A stretch of DNA of 64,000 nt from Deinococcus metallilatus (GTDB taxonomy: Bacteria > Deinococcota > Deinococci > Deinococcales > Deinococcaceae). Made by a program: the position numbers and the translations under genes. Shown piece after piece: positions 41,084 through 51,763 of this stretch (position 1 is its first letter; every line of letters begins with the position of its first letter). The notes beneath the pieces were generated by a model. The model was not told where the DNA came from, did not search any database, and saw only the letters and a list, made by a program, of their open reading frames with translations. The stretch lies in the NCBI RefSeq assembly GCF_004758605.1, contig NZ_CP038510.1, positions 89,501 to 153,500 on the forward strand. Reading direction: 5' to 3'.

Positions 41084-42606
41084 TTCACCTGACCTTCCAC
41101 CTGGCCATTGCTGTACGCGGTCTCCAAGGCGCGCTGGACCGCGTCGTAATCGCGGTCAATTCCGACCGCGAACGCTTGAAGCTCTTGAACCCCACTGTCC
41201 GTCAGGGCTGTGAGCCATGCTCTCAAAGGGGTCGTTGACGTCCGCCTGAACATGTTCCAGCCGTTCGTGAGGATCTGAGCGACCTTGGAGAATTCAGGAT
41301 GTTCGGTCGCGCACCGTTCAAGCAAGGTCACGAGTTGAGGTGCCCGGATCAGCAGGGGGTTAAGGATGGCCCAGGACAACGTCCTGGGCGACGGACAAAC
41401 CCAGGGACGGGGCTGTGTCGGATCTCCCAGACGAAGTTGCCGACAGTATTCTCGAACAGTGGTATATCCACCTGTATAGCCCTTGGTCCGAAGCTCCGCA
41501 TGAAGCGCAGAGGCGTTTCTTGTCCCACCGGCCCACTGTTGTTGGAGCCAGCCGTGAAATGGCGCGAGTTCGCGTGGTCGTCTCTTGGGCCGGGCATTAC
41601 CGGGATGCTGCTCCAGGTGGAGATATTTCTTGACGGTTCCCAGAGCAACCCCAGCTTCGCGGGCGACTTGTTTGGCAGACAGCCCCTGCTGCAATTTGTC
41701 TTTCACCGCCACAAAACGCGCTGTCTGCCTGGACGTCGGTGGACCCATCCCCGAAGGCGCAGCGTCAATGGAGAGGAGCGGTTCTTGAACGGCAGGACTC
41801 GGAGGGGGCGGGACGGGGTCTGTGGGTAAGGTGCGGGTGATGGTTCGGAAAGTGTTATAGGTGCGAAGGACAAACCGTTCCAGCGTCTCACGTACGTTTT
41901 TCACGAGGTGCCAGCGGTCCGCCACCTGAGCCGCTTGGGGCGCACCGAGGGTGACCGCTTCTTGATACGCCGTGGAGCGGTCGCGGGTGATGAGTTCGAT
42001 TTCAGGATGCTGGTTGAGCCAGGCGACCAGCGGGGCTGCTTCTCGATCTGCAAGCAGATCGACGACCTGGTGTCGCTCCAGATCGACCAGGATTGTGCCG
42101 TACCGTTGTCCTTTGCGCCACGCCCAGTCGTCGATTCCCAGCGACCGGACGGGCAGGTGCGGGGCCGATGTCGGTGACGCCCGGAGCCGCACCAGCAGCG
42201 TGTTCGCACTTGCCCCACTGCCGAGTTCTCTGAGAATGTGGGTCGCACTTTGTGCCCCTGCCTCCAAGGCGACTCGGCCTTGCTGCCTTTCCAGTCGCAA
42301 GGTCGCCCGCCGCCAGGGGGCGGTCACCGTTGGCAGTCGCTCACAGAAGATCCGTTGTGGACAGTCCAGGACGTCGCAGAAGAACTTACGTACCGTCAGC
42401 TGCCAACGAACACGACAGTCGAAGAGGGGCAGATCTTTGAGGATGCGGGTGTACTGGCTGTGACGGCGGGTGGAGGGCACACCGCACCGGGGGCAGGGAG
42501 TCGAGCAAGCTCGACTCTCGACTTCGAGCCAGACGACCTGGGACGTGACCCGGGTGTTTACGAGGGTGAAGGTGCCGGGATTCGGGAGGTAAGCGGACAC
42601 GTCCAT
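41084..42606 (-). pseudogene. ISL3-family transposase (N-terminal 508 codons)
   Basis: The product begins MDVSAYLPNPGTFTLVNTRV, has the zinc-finger-like CPRCGVPSTRRHSQ, and the ISL3 DDE features LGIDDWAWRKGQRYGTILVD (first Asp), DRSTAYQEAV and QVADRWHLVKN (second Asp/Trp-His), and an HTH near LSAKQVAREAGVALGTVKKY. It is interrupted after GQVEGQVNRL by the IS4-like insertion, so it should not be functional. Confidence 0.8.
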
Positions 42607-44320
42607 TCCCGAGTATGGAAGCCTGAGGTCGGTTCACCAAGATCTGCGAAGACCCAAAATCTCTCGCTTTTGGTGACGCGGGCCGCCGGGCGGTGGGCGC
42701 GGTGTAGCACCCTGGCCTTGAGCAGGTCCAGGCCCGCCCGACCGTACAGCCCCCGCTTGATGGTCTTGAGGCGGTTGACCTGTCCCTCCACCTGTCCGTC
42801 GCTGTACGACGTCTCCAACGCCGCCATCACGGCGTCGAAGTCGCGGTCAAGCCCAACCGCAAACGCTTGAAGTTCTTTGATCCCGCTTTTCTCCAGCTCC
42901 GTCAGCCAGCCCCGCAGGGGCTGGGCCTCGTGCCCCCCCAGCAGCTTCCAGTCCGTCGTCAACAGCCGTTCCACCTGCACGAACTCGGGCACCGTGGCCC
43001 GACCCGCTTCCAGCAACGCGCCCACTTCCGATACGCGAATGGTTCCGGGAATCAACACAGCCCAGGAAAGCGTCCTGGGTGAGGGACAGACGAAGCGACG
43101 TTGGGCTGAGCTGCCCGGCGTCCCTGGCAGCGCGGCCAGGCGAAGTTGTCGACAGAACTCACGGACCGCCGTGTAGCCGCCCGGGTAGCCCTGCCCCCGT
43201 AGCTCTTGGTGCAACGTCATAGCGTTGCACCTGCCCGCCTGCCATTGCGCAGTCAGCCACGTCTGGTAGGGGGCAACCACGCGGCGGCGCGGTGGCCGCG
43301 CCGCTGAGCCGGGATGCTGCTCGAACTGGGCGTATTTCCTGACCGTGCCGATGGCGACGCCCGCCTCACGGGCCGTTTGCTTGACCGACCGTCCCTGGGC
43401 CAGCAGGCGTTTGACCGCCTCGAAGCAGTGCTGCTTGTGGGCGGAAGGGGGATGAGGCTGAGTCTGGGGCTGGGCGGCAGGCTCTTCCGGCGTTCCTTCC
43501 TCTACAGCTTCATCTGGCACAGGATCGGACGCGGAAAGAGCCTTCTGCAAAGCGGCGAAGGTCGTGTGCGTGCGTTGGAAATACCGCTCCAGGGTCTCGC
43601 GCAGATTTTTGAGCAGATGCCAGCGGTCGGCGACTTGCTGGGCTTGAGGCGCCCCTCGCGCGGCCCCTTCCTGATGGGCCCCACCACGATTACGGGTGAT
43701 CAGTTCGACTTCGGGGTGGCTCGCGAGCCACCCCGCCAGCGTGTCCGCTTCCCGATCCGGCAACAGATCGACGACGCAGTGCCGCTCCAGGTCCACCAGG
43801 ATAGGATGGTGCTGTACGCCTTCCCCTTGCACCATGCCCAGTCGTCGATGCCCAGATATAGAACTGGGACGACATTGGGTGCGGGGGACAGGCGCCGGAT
43901 CCCGGCGAGCAGGGTATCGGCACTCACCGGGCAGCCACAGTGCCCGAGGACGCGGGCCGCACTTTCGGCACCCACTTCCAAGGCGACCAAGGTGTTCTGC
44001 CGCTCCAGCCGCACCGTCTTGCGCCGCCAGGGGAAGGCGACTGAGGGCAAGCGTTCACAGAAGATGCGCTACGCGTATCCGACCGAGTTGTAGAAGAACT
44101 TGCGGACCGTCAGGCGCAAACGTACCCGTCGCCCCAGCAGGGCGACGTCCTTGAGGATGCGGGTGTAGCGGCTGTGCCGGTGAGACGAAGGCTGACCACA
44201 CCTGGGGCAGACGCCGCTCGGCGCTCGACTTTCCAGGTCGAGCCACAACACTTCAGGCTGCACCGTCGTGGCTTGCAGTGCCAGCAGCTCGGGATCGGGG
44301 AGACAGAGCTGGAGGTCCAT
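42558..44320 (-). pseudogene. ISL3-family transposase 2, frameshifted
   Basis: A second ISL3 transposase, similar but clearly distinct. The N-terminus (MDLQLCLPDPELLALQATTV, CPRCGQPSSHRHSRY) ends at an in-frame stop near 44068. The catalytic middle (YLGIDDWAWCKGKAYSTIL) is in a second frame, and residues from LVDLERHCVVDLL to the end lie in a third. At least two lesions separate them. The last frame has lost its own stop and runs into the end of ISL3 element 1. Confidence 0.75.
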
Positions 44321-44372
44321 GCCCTGAGTATCCGCATCCTGCAGCCCGCGTCACCAAAAGCTAGGGAGACCC
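42656..44372 (-). mobile_element. ISL3-family element 2
   Basis: Inverted ends contain GCTTTTGGTGACGCGGGC: on the plus strand at about 42666-42683 and as the complement at about 44345-44362. Beyond this core the right end reads to GAGACCC and the left end merges with element 1, so the outer few bases on the left are missing. Its transposase is inactivated. Confidence 0.65.
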
Positions 44373-44379
44373 ATAAAAA

Positions 44380-46149
44380 TGGTTCTGGCGCCCTCTCGAT
44401 ACCGCTGGCAAACCTACGCGGCCGTCGGGTAGAGCCGAACGAAGGCGGCCTGTCGGGTCAGTTCGCGCGGCACCCCCATCAGCCAATCCGCTACCCGTTG
44501 CAGGTTAATCGCCGAACTCACCGCCAGGTGCTGCAACTGCGTTTTGGCGAGCCCTCGATAGCGTGAACGCCTCATCCCACAGGCCCGCACGCCCTGCGAG
44601 ATCGTACCTTCGATCCCCTCCCGTATCCGCGTGGTGCGGATGAATTCCCGCGTCTCCTGCTCGACTCGTCGCCGCTGCAAAGCCTCACGAACCCGCTGTG
44701 GGCGAAGAGTGATGGATCGCCGCGCGTCGTTGGTGCACCTCTCCCGGAATGGGCAGGGCAAGCAGTCGGTGCGGGAAAACTTGACCTTGATGACGGCCTG
44801 GTCGAGATTGTGGGCAGACGTCCAACTCTGGCTCACCTTGCCCGCCGGGCACGTCACTCGCTGCTCTGCGTCGTCCACCACAAAATCTTCGATCGAGAAC
44901 CGTTCCGGTCCCGAAAGCTGCCTTTGGACGTTCGGCCGTGCTCGGCCCAGCAAGGTGATGCCCTGATCCTCGGCCTGCACCAGCGACTCGGCCGCGATAA
45001 ACCCGCTGTCCACGAAGTGGCGTTCGGGCGAGAGATTTCGCAGCTCCAGATGTCGATGGACCTCCGGTAGCACGGCCATGTCGGACGTCGTGGCGGGCGA
45101 ACTCTCGACATTCGTCACGAGGTGGGGCAGATCCTCGTCGCAACTCTCGGTCAGGTAAACCTTGTACCCAACCCACGACGTCGAGTACTTGACGCCGAGC
45201 TTGGCGTCAGCATCGAAAGGCGAGCTCACAAACCGCCCGGCGGGCGGATGGTCCTGCTCACGAAAGCTCAGCGCGCCCTCGTGGGTTGGAGCGTAATTCT
45301 GGAGCCATACCTGCCGAAGGGTTTCGATGGCTGGAAGCTGCCAGAGCCAACCAGGAGCATCTTCCGCCGACAGGGCACGGAACAACACGATTCCGTCCGC
45401 GCCAACGGTTTGAGCGAACTGGGCACGCTCGGCCTTGTTGCGTGGCCGGGGTCCCGGTTCGAGCCGGTACCCGTAACGCTCGCGCCATTCGGGCTGGAGA
45501 TGGCCGGTGAGCCAATCGGGGGCGGCTACAGAAAGCGCATTGAGGGCGTTGCGGAAGGTGACCGTGACGACTTCTACCCGGTTCAGGGCACGCACCGCGG
45601 CCAGGACGTGCGTGCTGTCCGTGCGTTGTGGCCCGCGAACCCGCAGCAGCTTGTGTTCCCGGAAGCGTGCCAAAAGCTGCTCGAAGAGCAGCTTCTCGGC
45701 CCGGCCTTCGACCAGCCGGGTCCGGAATTCGCTCAGGACCGAGGCGTCGAACCCAGGATCATCCAGCGGCAGCGCCAGGAGGTATTTGAGGTCGATGCGG
45801 CTGCGCACCTGGTCGGCCATCACCTCGTCGGAGAGCTGTTCAGCGAACTGGATGATCGTGACCAGGGCCAGCCGCGCGGGATTGACGGCGGGCTTGCCCT
45901 CGCTGGAGAACAGCGGGGCAAACTCGGTGGCGTCGAAGAGGTCGCCGAAGGTATCGCGCAACGTCAGGTAGCGGTTCCCCTTCTTGAACACCGCCTTCGC
46001 CACGCGGGCAGTGTCTTCGGGCACGACGGTCACGGACGAGGACTTCATCGACATACTCGACCTCCGTTGCCTCCACTTCACAGCCGCCGAGTGACGCGGG
46101 GGTGAGGCGCAGGAGGTTTGCCAGCGGTATCGAGATCGCGCCAGAACCA
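44380..46149 (-). mobile_element. IS1182-family element
   Basis: The element is 1770 bp, bounded by long inverted repeats: TGGTTCTGGCGC, a variable 3-4 bases, then TCTCGATACCGCTGGCAAAC at both ends. It is inserted between ISL3 element 2 and an IS3 relic, and its right end cuts off the IS3 orfB. Confidence 0.8.
44414..46054 (-). CDS. IS1182-family transposase
   Basis: The 546-residue transposase looks complete. It starts MSMKSSSVTVVPEDTARVAK with GGAGG six bases upstream. The DUF772 domain (TLRDTFGDLFDATEFAPLFS, ALVTIIQFAEQLSDEVMADQ) is followed by the DDE core (RTDSTHVLAAVRALNRVE, HFVDSGFIAAESL) and the zinc-like CLPCPFRERC. RYRGLAKTQLQHLAVSSAIN near the end contains the final conserved helix. 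The longer open frame upstream is IS3 orfB remnant read out of context. Confidence 0.85.
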   Translation of the reverse strand: MSMKSSSVTVVPEDTARVAKAVFKKGNRYLTLRDTFGDLFDATEFAPLFSSEGKPAVNPARLALVTIIQFAEQLSDEVMADQVRSRIDLKYLLALPLDDPGFDASVLSEFRTRLVEGRAEKLLFEQLLARFREHKLLRVRGPQRTDSTHVLAAVRALNRVEVVTVTFRNALNALSVAAPDWLTGHLQPEWRERYGYRLEPGPRPRNKAERAQFAQTVGADGIVLFRALSAEDAPGWLWQLPAIETLRQVWLQNYAPTHEGALSFREQDHPPAGRFVSSPFDADAKLGVKYSTSWVGYKVYLTESCDEDLPHLVTNVESSPATTSDMAVLPEVHRHLELRNLSPERHFVDSGFIAAESLVQAEDQGITLLGRARPNVQRQLSGPERFSIEDFVVDDAEQRVTCPAGKVSQSWTSAHNLDQAVIKVKFSRTDCLPCPFRERCTNDARRSITLRPQRVREALQRRRVEQETREFIRTTRIREGIEGTISQGVRACGMRRSRYRGLAKTQLQHLAVSSAINLQRVADWLMGVPRELTRQAAFVRLYPTAA

Positions 46150-46612
46150 ATTTATCCCGGCGGCGACAACGTCCAGGCGGTACTGCTCGCGGTGAGCGTT
46201 GATGAAGCGGTACCTCAGCGAGTGGTCGCTTTGGCGAAGAAGCGCCCAAGGCCCCAAACCGCTTTGGGGCCTGCTCTGGGCAAGAAGGCCGCCGCTTTTT
46301 TCAGGATCTCACGCTCCTGTCGCAGGGTTTCGTTCTCTTTGCGGAGCCGTTGGATCTCCTGCTGCTCCGGGGTCAGAATCTGCTTCCCCTGACCAGGAAA
46401 GGCCGCCTCCCCCTTCTCCTGCTCAGCGTTCATCCACTTGCGCAGCAGCGAGACATTGATGCCCAGGTCGCGGGCCGTGCCCGAGAGATTGCCGCTGGTT
46501 CGGGCGAGTTGCACGGCCGTAACGCTTGAACTCGGCGGTATGGATTCTGCGGTTCGTCATGATGGTGCCCCCTATCTTCGAGGCTTATCTCCATCTGCGC
46601 AAAACCGGGTCA
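46150..46612 (-). mobile_element. IS3-family relic
   Basis: One terminus survives at about 46566-46612 (minus strand: GGTGACCC...AGATGGAGATAAGCCTCGAA). The interior holds a broken orfA and the first codons of orfB (RYRFINAHREQYRLDVVA) in the -1 frame after an A6G run, the typical IS3 frameshift signal. The rest of orfB was lost where IS1182 inserted. A matching terminus occurs at 58363. Confidence 0.6.
46215..46560 (-). pseudogene. IS3 orfA (HTH_Tnp_1) remnant
   Basis: The start [13 protein letters not shown] is in one frame and the continuation [27 protein letters not shown], then the leucine-zipper-like [20 protein letters not shown] in another; a small indel after EFKR separates them. This is the OrfA DNA-binding subunit of an IS3 element. 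Confidence 0.65.
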
Positions 46613-46613
46613 C

Positions 46614-47447
46614 CCTCAGTTCAGCGGCTTTCACGGCATCGTCGTGCCCGGCACCCTGCGCGACTCGCTCTACGCCCTCGACGGCCTGCTGGAACAGAAC
46701 ACATCGCTGAAGCCCCAGCGGCTCATCTCGGATACCGGCGCGTCGTCGGAGATGGTGTTCGGCCTCTTCCGACTGCTGTCCTACCAGTTCAGCCCGCTTC
46801 TCGCCGACATCGCCGAGCGCCGCTACTGGCGCATGGACAGGGGGGCCGACTATGGGAAGCTCAATGCCCTCGCCGCTCACCGCATCGACACGCGCCTGAT
46901 TGCGGCCCACTGGGACGACCTGCTGCGGATCGCGGGTTCTCTGGTCACGGGCACCGTCAAGGCGTCGGAGTTGCTGAAGGTGATCGGTGTGAAGCCCAAG
47001 GGGTCGTTAGCACGGGCTTTGGAAGCCTTCGGGCGCGTTCCAGCCACCCTGCACCTGCTGACCTATCACGACGACCCGCAGTATCGCCGCACCATCGGGA
47101 CGCAGCGCAACATGCAGGAGGCCAGGCACAGCCTGGTCCGCGCCGTGTTCGGGGGACGGCGTGGGGAGCTGCGTCAGCCCTACCGGGCGGGACGGGAAGA
47201 TCAATTGGGTCCGCTCGGGTTGGTGCTGAACGCCATCACCTTGTGGAACAGCCGGTATCTGGGGCTGGCCGTCGAGCATCTGCGCGCTCAGGGCTGCGAG
47301 GTGCGCGATGAGGATGTGGAGCGGCTGTCCCCCTTGCGGTTCGAGCATATCCACCTGGAGGGGCGGTATGCCTTCACCTTGGCCGAGGCGGTGAAACAGG
47401 GTGGGCTGCGCCCTTTACGTGACCCCGATGACGTGCTGCACGAATAA
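46614..47447 (+). pseudogene. Tn3-family transposase, C-terminal fragment
   Basis: The fragment reads FSGFHGIVVPGTLRDSLYAL, then LLEQNTSLKPQRLISDTGAS, RRYWRMDRGADYGKLNALA and LGLVLNAITLWNSRYLGLAV, all in the order of the Tn3 TnpA catalytic domain, including the second Asp (SDTGA) and the final Glu-containing segment. About two thirds of TnpA is missing at the 5' side, where the IS3 relic begins. The in-frame start candidates are not real. Confidence 0.8.
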
Positions 47448-47617
47448 AAAGGGCCATATGCTGGTTCGCCGTTCCATTGCTACCGTGAGGACATTCTGTG
47501 ACGTTTTGAGGAGTAGCCAGGTGCCGGATGTGCGGCTTCGTGAGGATGCTGCTCATATATGCTTTCACTGTCTTCCCAGATAACTCACATGAAGTTGCTA
47601 GGGAGCAGGAGGCAGGA

Positions 47618-49864
47618 ATGGTACGAACGTTTAGAATGTGGTGGGCCTCGCTCTTTGTCCTTAGCGTGGTAGCTGCCCTGGTCGGGTGTGGGCAAGCGCC
47701 TACACCGGCCGCCACTCTTCCAGCGGGGTCAGAGACGCTGGAGACCCAGGCCGCCAGAACCACGGGATTGACCGGCACCTACTACAACAACATGGATTTC
47801 ACGGGAACGTCCGTGACCCAGATAGATGCGACGATCAACAAGAGTTGGGGAACCACGGCACCTGTTGGGGGAATAGACCCTACAACGTATAGTATTCGTT
47901 GGAATGGACAGATTACACCGAATTATAATGAAGAGTACACCTTCTACGTAACTTCAAGCGGTGGGACTCGCTTATTTGTAAACGGTCACCTCATAATAAA
48001 TGACTGGTCCGACCATAACAAGAGGACTAATAATGGCATTGTCAAATTGTTGTCTGGCCATAAATATGATATTCGCATAGATTACTTTAGAGGCACTGTA
48101 AATTCTGGTACCATACAGTTGGAATGGAGCAGCAAAAGTCAGTCAAAGCAAATTGTACCAACTGCAGGTATGTACCCCACGGGGTCTAATTATCAAATAG
48201 CTTTATCTGCTCTACAAGGCGACCCAAAGTTCAAGTTACTGGGAATTACTCCAGATCCCTTAAAAACTAAGACTGTTTTGCTCAATAACGGCAGCTTCTT
48301 CCTGTATATCCCGAAGCCTAACAAAAGTGGCTTTATCGAGGCGGGTGTTAAAGATAATAAGTTAATTATGCTTAATACTCTAAATATAGACTCCTCAATA
48401 ATAACTCTTACGGATGAGATTGGTTCAACCAAAGAGATTTTAGGGGATGTGTCTTTGTATATAAACCCTGATGGAAGCCAAACTTCTAAACAGAAATCAA
48501 ATTTTGAAAAAAGGTTAGTTCTCTTCCTTAACAATAACATATATAATTCAAGCTCTACCCAACCAAGTAGTACCTTAACTCCTCAAGTAATTACTGACGG
48601 ATTGTGCAACCTCCTCCTCCCTCCTCCCCCAGACTGTGGGGGAGCATGCGCCTCTGCCGCTTTGTATTATCGAAACGCTGTTTGTGGAGTAGCTGGTTTT
48701 TTTGAAGATGGATTAATTGCGGTCTTCGCACCAGAAGTTGGAGGGGCTTTGGTTATAATTGATCCAGAAGCGGGATCTTATGACATCTCCTATAAAGAGA
48801 TGTGGAAGCTTTATCTACTTTGCATAAGGACTCACCAAGAATGTATTGTTGGGGCCGACATTCCACCGTTTGTGCAGCGTCGTACCCCTGTGGGGAATTC
48901 TGACACTATCCAATTGTTGATAAGTAATACCACAAACAACACGCAGCGTCCCCCAAACGCAACATTGGTATCGTCGGCAAGCATTAGCAGCAATAGCGAT
49001 AGTATTACTCACGGAGTTAAATCTTTGGGATTGTTAGCGCCAGGTGAAGGACATGCTTTACCTATATCTTGGACCTGCACTCAGGTAGGCAATCTTGTCT
49101 CCAACATTGTCCTAGCAACTAACGCGACAGATCCCATCAACCTAGCTGGCGCAGTTTCAGTAGAATGTTATGACGACAAATTGAAGCCGCTCATCTCTGA
49201 TTCAACACCTAATCCTCTCTCCATCTCTGCTGCCGTCGGCCAAACCGCCACTGGCACTTTCTCCTTCAACAACTCTGGTGACCCTGGCTCCACCCTCCAT
49301 TACACCCTCACCAGCTCCGACCTCGCCCTTACGCTCTCGCCTACCAGCGGCACCCTCAACGCCGAGCAGGCCGCCAGCGTGAGCGTCAGCAAGCTGTGTG
49401 AGGTGGCGGGAACAAGCACCTACACGGTGACGGTGGGGAGTACGGATGTGGGGGTGGAGGCGAAGACTGTGCAGGTGAATGTGGAGTGCAAAGCTAGCTT
49501 TGATTGGCCAGGCTATAGGCCTTATCCCTGGGAAGGGACTTGGAGGACTCAACCTGTTATCAGCTACGGAAGAGAGCTTTGTAGGTATGAAGCTGTTGGG
49601 TTGGACAAGAATATTAGCCGTTACATTCTATGGTTAGCTTATGACCCGAACTGGTCTTTTCCGTCGGGTCGAGTACCTAGCTTCTCTGGGTATGAGACTT
49701 ACAATAATCTGTATAACCCGGAGACTACGGTGGGCCAAAATCAATACAGTATGTTAAACGGATTTGATTTTGGAACAGGTGAACCGGAATCCGCTATGGA
49801 AGGCGCCGTAGCAAGAATTATAGAAGCCTATAAGGCAGAACATCCAGAGGCATCTTGTAAATAA
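47618..49864 (+). CDS. PA14-domain lipoprotein, AT-rich
   Basis: The 748-residue protein has a lipobox (LFVLSVVAALVGC, Cys24). Residues 50-190 are a PA14 carbohydrate-binding domain (LTGTYYNNMDFTGTSVTQID, YTFYVTSSGGTRLFVNGHL, IRIDYFRGTVNSG). A middle region of about 350 residues has CNLLLPPPPDCGGACASAAL and a hydrophobic GALVIIDPEAG part without known family. Near residues 530-630 is an Ig-like repeat module (GQTATGTFSFNNSGDPGSTL), then a C-terminal domain with two Cys. GC content drops sharply from about 47,890 to 49,200 and rises in the Ig-like part, pointing to recent assembly or transfer. AGGAGG precedes the ATG at 47618. Confidence 0.65.
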   Translation: MVRTFRMWWASLFVLSVVAALVGCGQAPTPAATLPAGSETLETQAARTTGLTGTYYNNMDFTGTSVTQIDATINKSWGTTAPVGGIDPTTYSIRWNGQITPNYNEEYTFYVTSSGGTRLFVNGHLIINDWSDHNKRTNNGIVKLLSGHKYDIRIDYFRGTVNSGTIQLEWSSKSQSKQIVPTAGMYPTGSNYQIALSALQGDPKFKLLGITPDPLKTKTVLLNNGSFFLYIPKPNKSGFIEAGVKDNKLIMLNTLNIDSSIITLTDEIGSTKEILGDVSLYINPDGSQTSKQKSNFEKRLVLFLNNNIYNSSSTQPSSTLTPQVITDGLCNLLLPPPPDCGGACASAALYYRNAVCGVAGFFEDGLIAVFAPEVGGALVIIDPEAGSYDISYKEMWKLYLLCIRTHQECIVGADIPPFVQRRTPVGNSDTIQLLISNTTNNTQRPPNATLVSSASISSNSDSITHGVKSLGLLAPGEGHALPISWTCTQVGNLVSNIVLATNATDPINLAGAVSVECYDDKLKPLISDSTPNPLSISAAVGQTATGTFSFNNSGDPGSTLHYTLTSSDLALTLSPTSGTLNAEQAASVSVSKLCEVAGTSTYTVTVGSTDVGVEAKTVQVNVECKASFDWPGYRPYPWEGTWRTQPVISYGRELCRYEAVGLDKNISRYILWLAYDPNWSFPSGRVPSFSGYETYNNLYNPETTVGQNQYSMLNGFDFGTGEPESAMEGAVARIIEAYKAEHPEASCK

Positions 49865-49890
49865 CGTTTTTAACTAGATTAAGGGTCATG

Positions 49891-51042
<1,152 letters not shown>

Positions 51043-51399
51043 TCATGCAGAAGGGTTCTGGCAAGTTACCGCGAATAGGGGTTGACTGGGGGCGGCGGAG
51101 ATGATTAGCAGGACTTTGTCACTCCGGGGCGGCTCTCAGCCGCCCCTCGCCGTGATGACCGATCTTGGCGGACATGCCCGTCCCCCACAACTGGCAGCGG
51201 CCCTGTCCCGACTTCCTGTCTCCCGGTCTGAAAACCCTCGACCACCCGAGGCAGCGTGCCTGCCTCCCCAGATACGTTCGTGGTCTCCGCGCCCCGCTGG
51301 AACGGAAGAGCACCGAGCCGATCGCAGAGCACGTCGGGCTCCCATACCAACGCCTCCACCATTTCCTGAACGTCAGCCCCTGGAACACTGACCTTGCAC

Positions 51400-51670
51400 C
51401 AGCCGGACGAGCAGGACACCAGCTGAACGGCGGTTCCCGCCGGGGGCGTCGCCACCTTGGCAGTCTGGGCGGAAGAGCCAGACCGGAGATTCAGGTTCGT
51501 GGTTGTCCGCTGGGGGTGCCCACGACGGGTGGGGCGTGGAAACCGCACTGTTCCGGGCCTGCTCCGTCGTGGGGCAGTACGTGGTGTAGCCTAGGTCGCC
51601 GCAAACGTAGGCCCCATGTCGCTCGGGCAGGAATGCCAGCGGTGGCAGTCGTCGTAAGGGGCCTGAGCGG
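51400..51670 (-). pseudogene. SH3b-domain protein, broken
   Basis: On the minus strand one frame reads YVCGDLGYTTYCPTTEQARN and, after a frame change near 51540, TTTNLNLRSGSSAQTAKVAT and GTAVQLVSCSSGWCKVSVPG. The second part is a bacterial SH3 domain (N-L-N-L-R-S-G, then G-W-C-K-V). The two frames and lack of a start mark a frameshifted remnant. The surrounding 51043-51763 contains no other convincing gene. Confidence 0.45.
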
Positions 51671-51763
51671 GAGCGCACAGCATGAAAACGCTGGCGGCTG
51701 CCCCACATTTGCCCGGGCGGGAACACACCCATCGGGCAGTCGGCTGCGATAGTAGAGACACTG

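Larger units (their letters stand above)
39771..42655 (-). mobile_element. ISL3-family element 1, interrupted
   Basis: Ends are near-perfect inverted repeats: GGGTCTTCGCAGATCTTGG at 39771 and its complement ending at 42655, extending to GTGAACCG. It carries one minus-strand ISL3 transposase that is split by an IS4-like element (39891-41079). No 8-bp target duplication is visible: the left flank is GGGATAAA and the right flank AAAATCTC. The right end abuts a second ISL3 element directly. Confidence 0.75.

Noticed and set aside
44414..46249. 611-codon version of the IS1182 transposase
   Set aside because: The first 65 codons read across the element terminus into IS3 orfB remnant; the start at 46054 has a good ribosome-binding site and lies inside the element.
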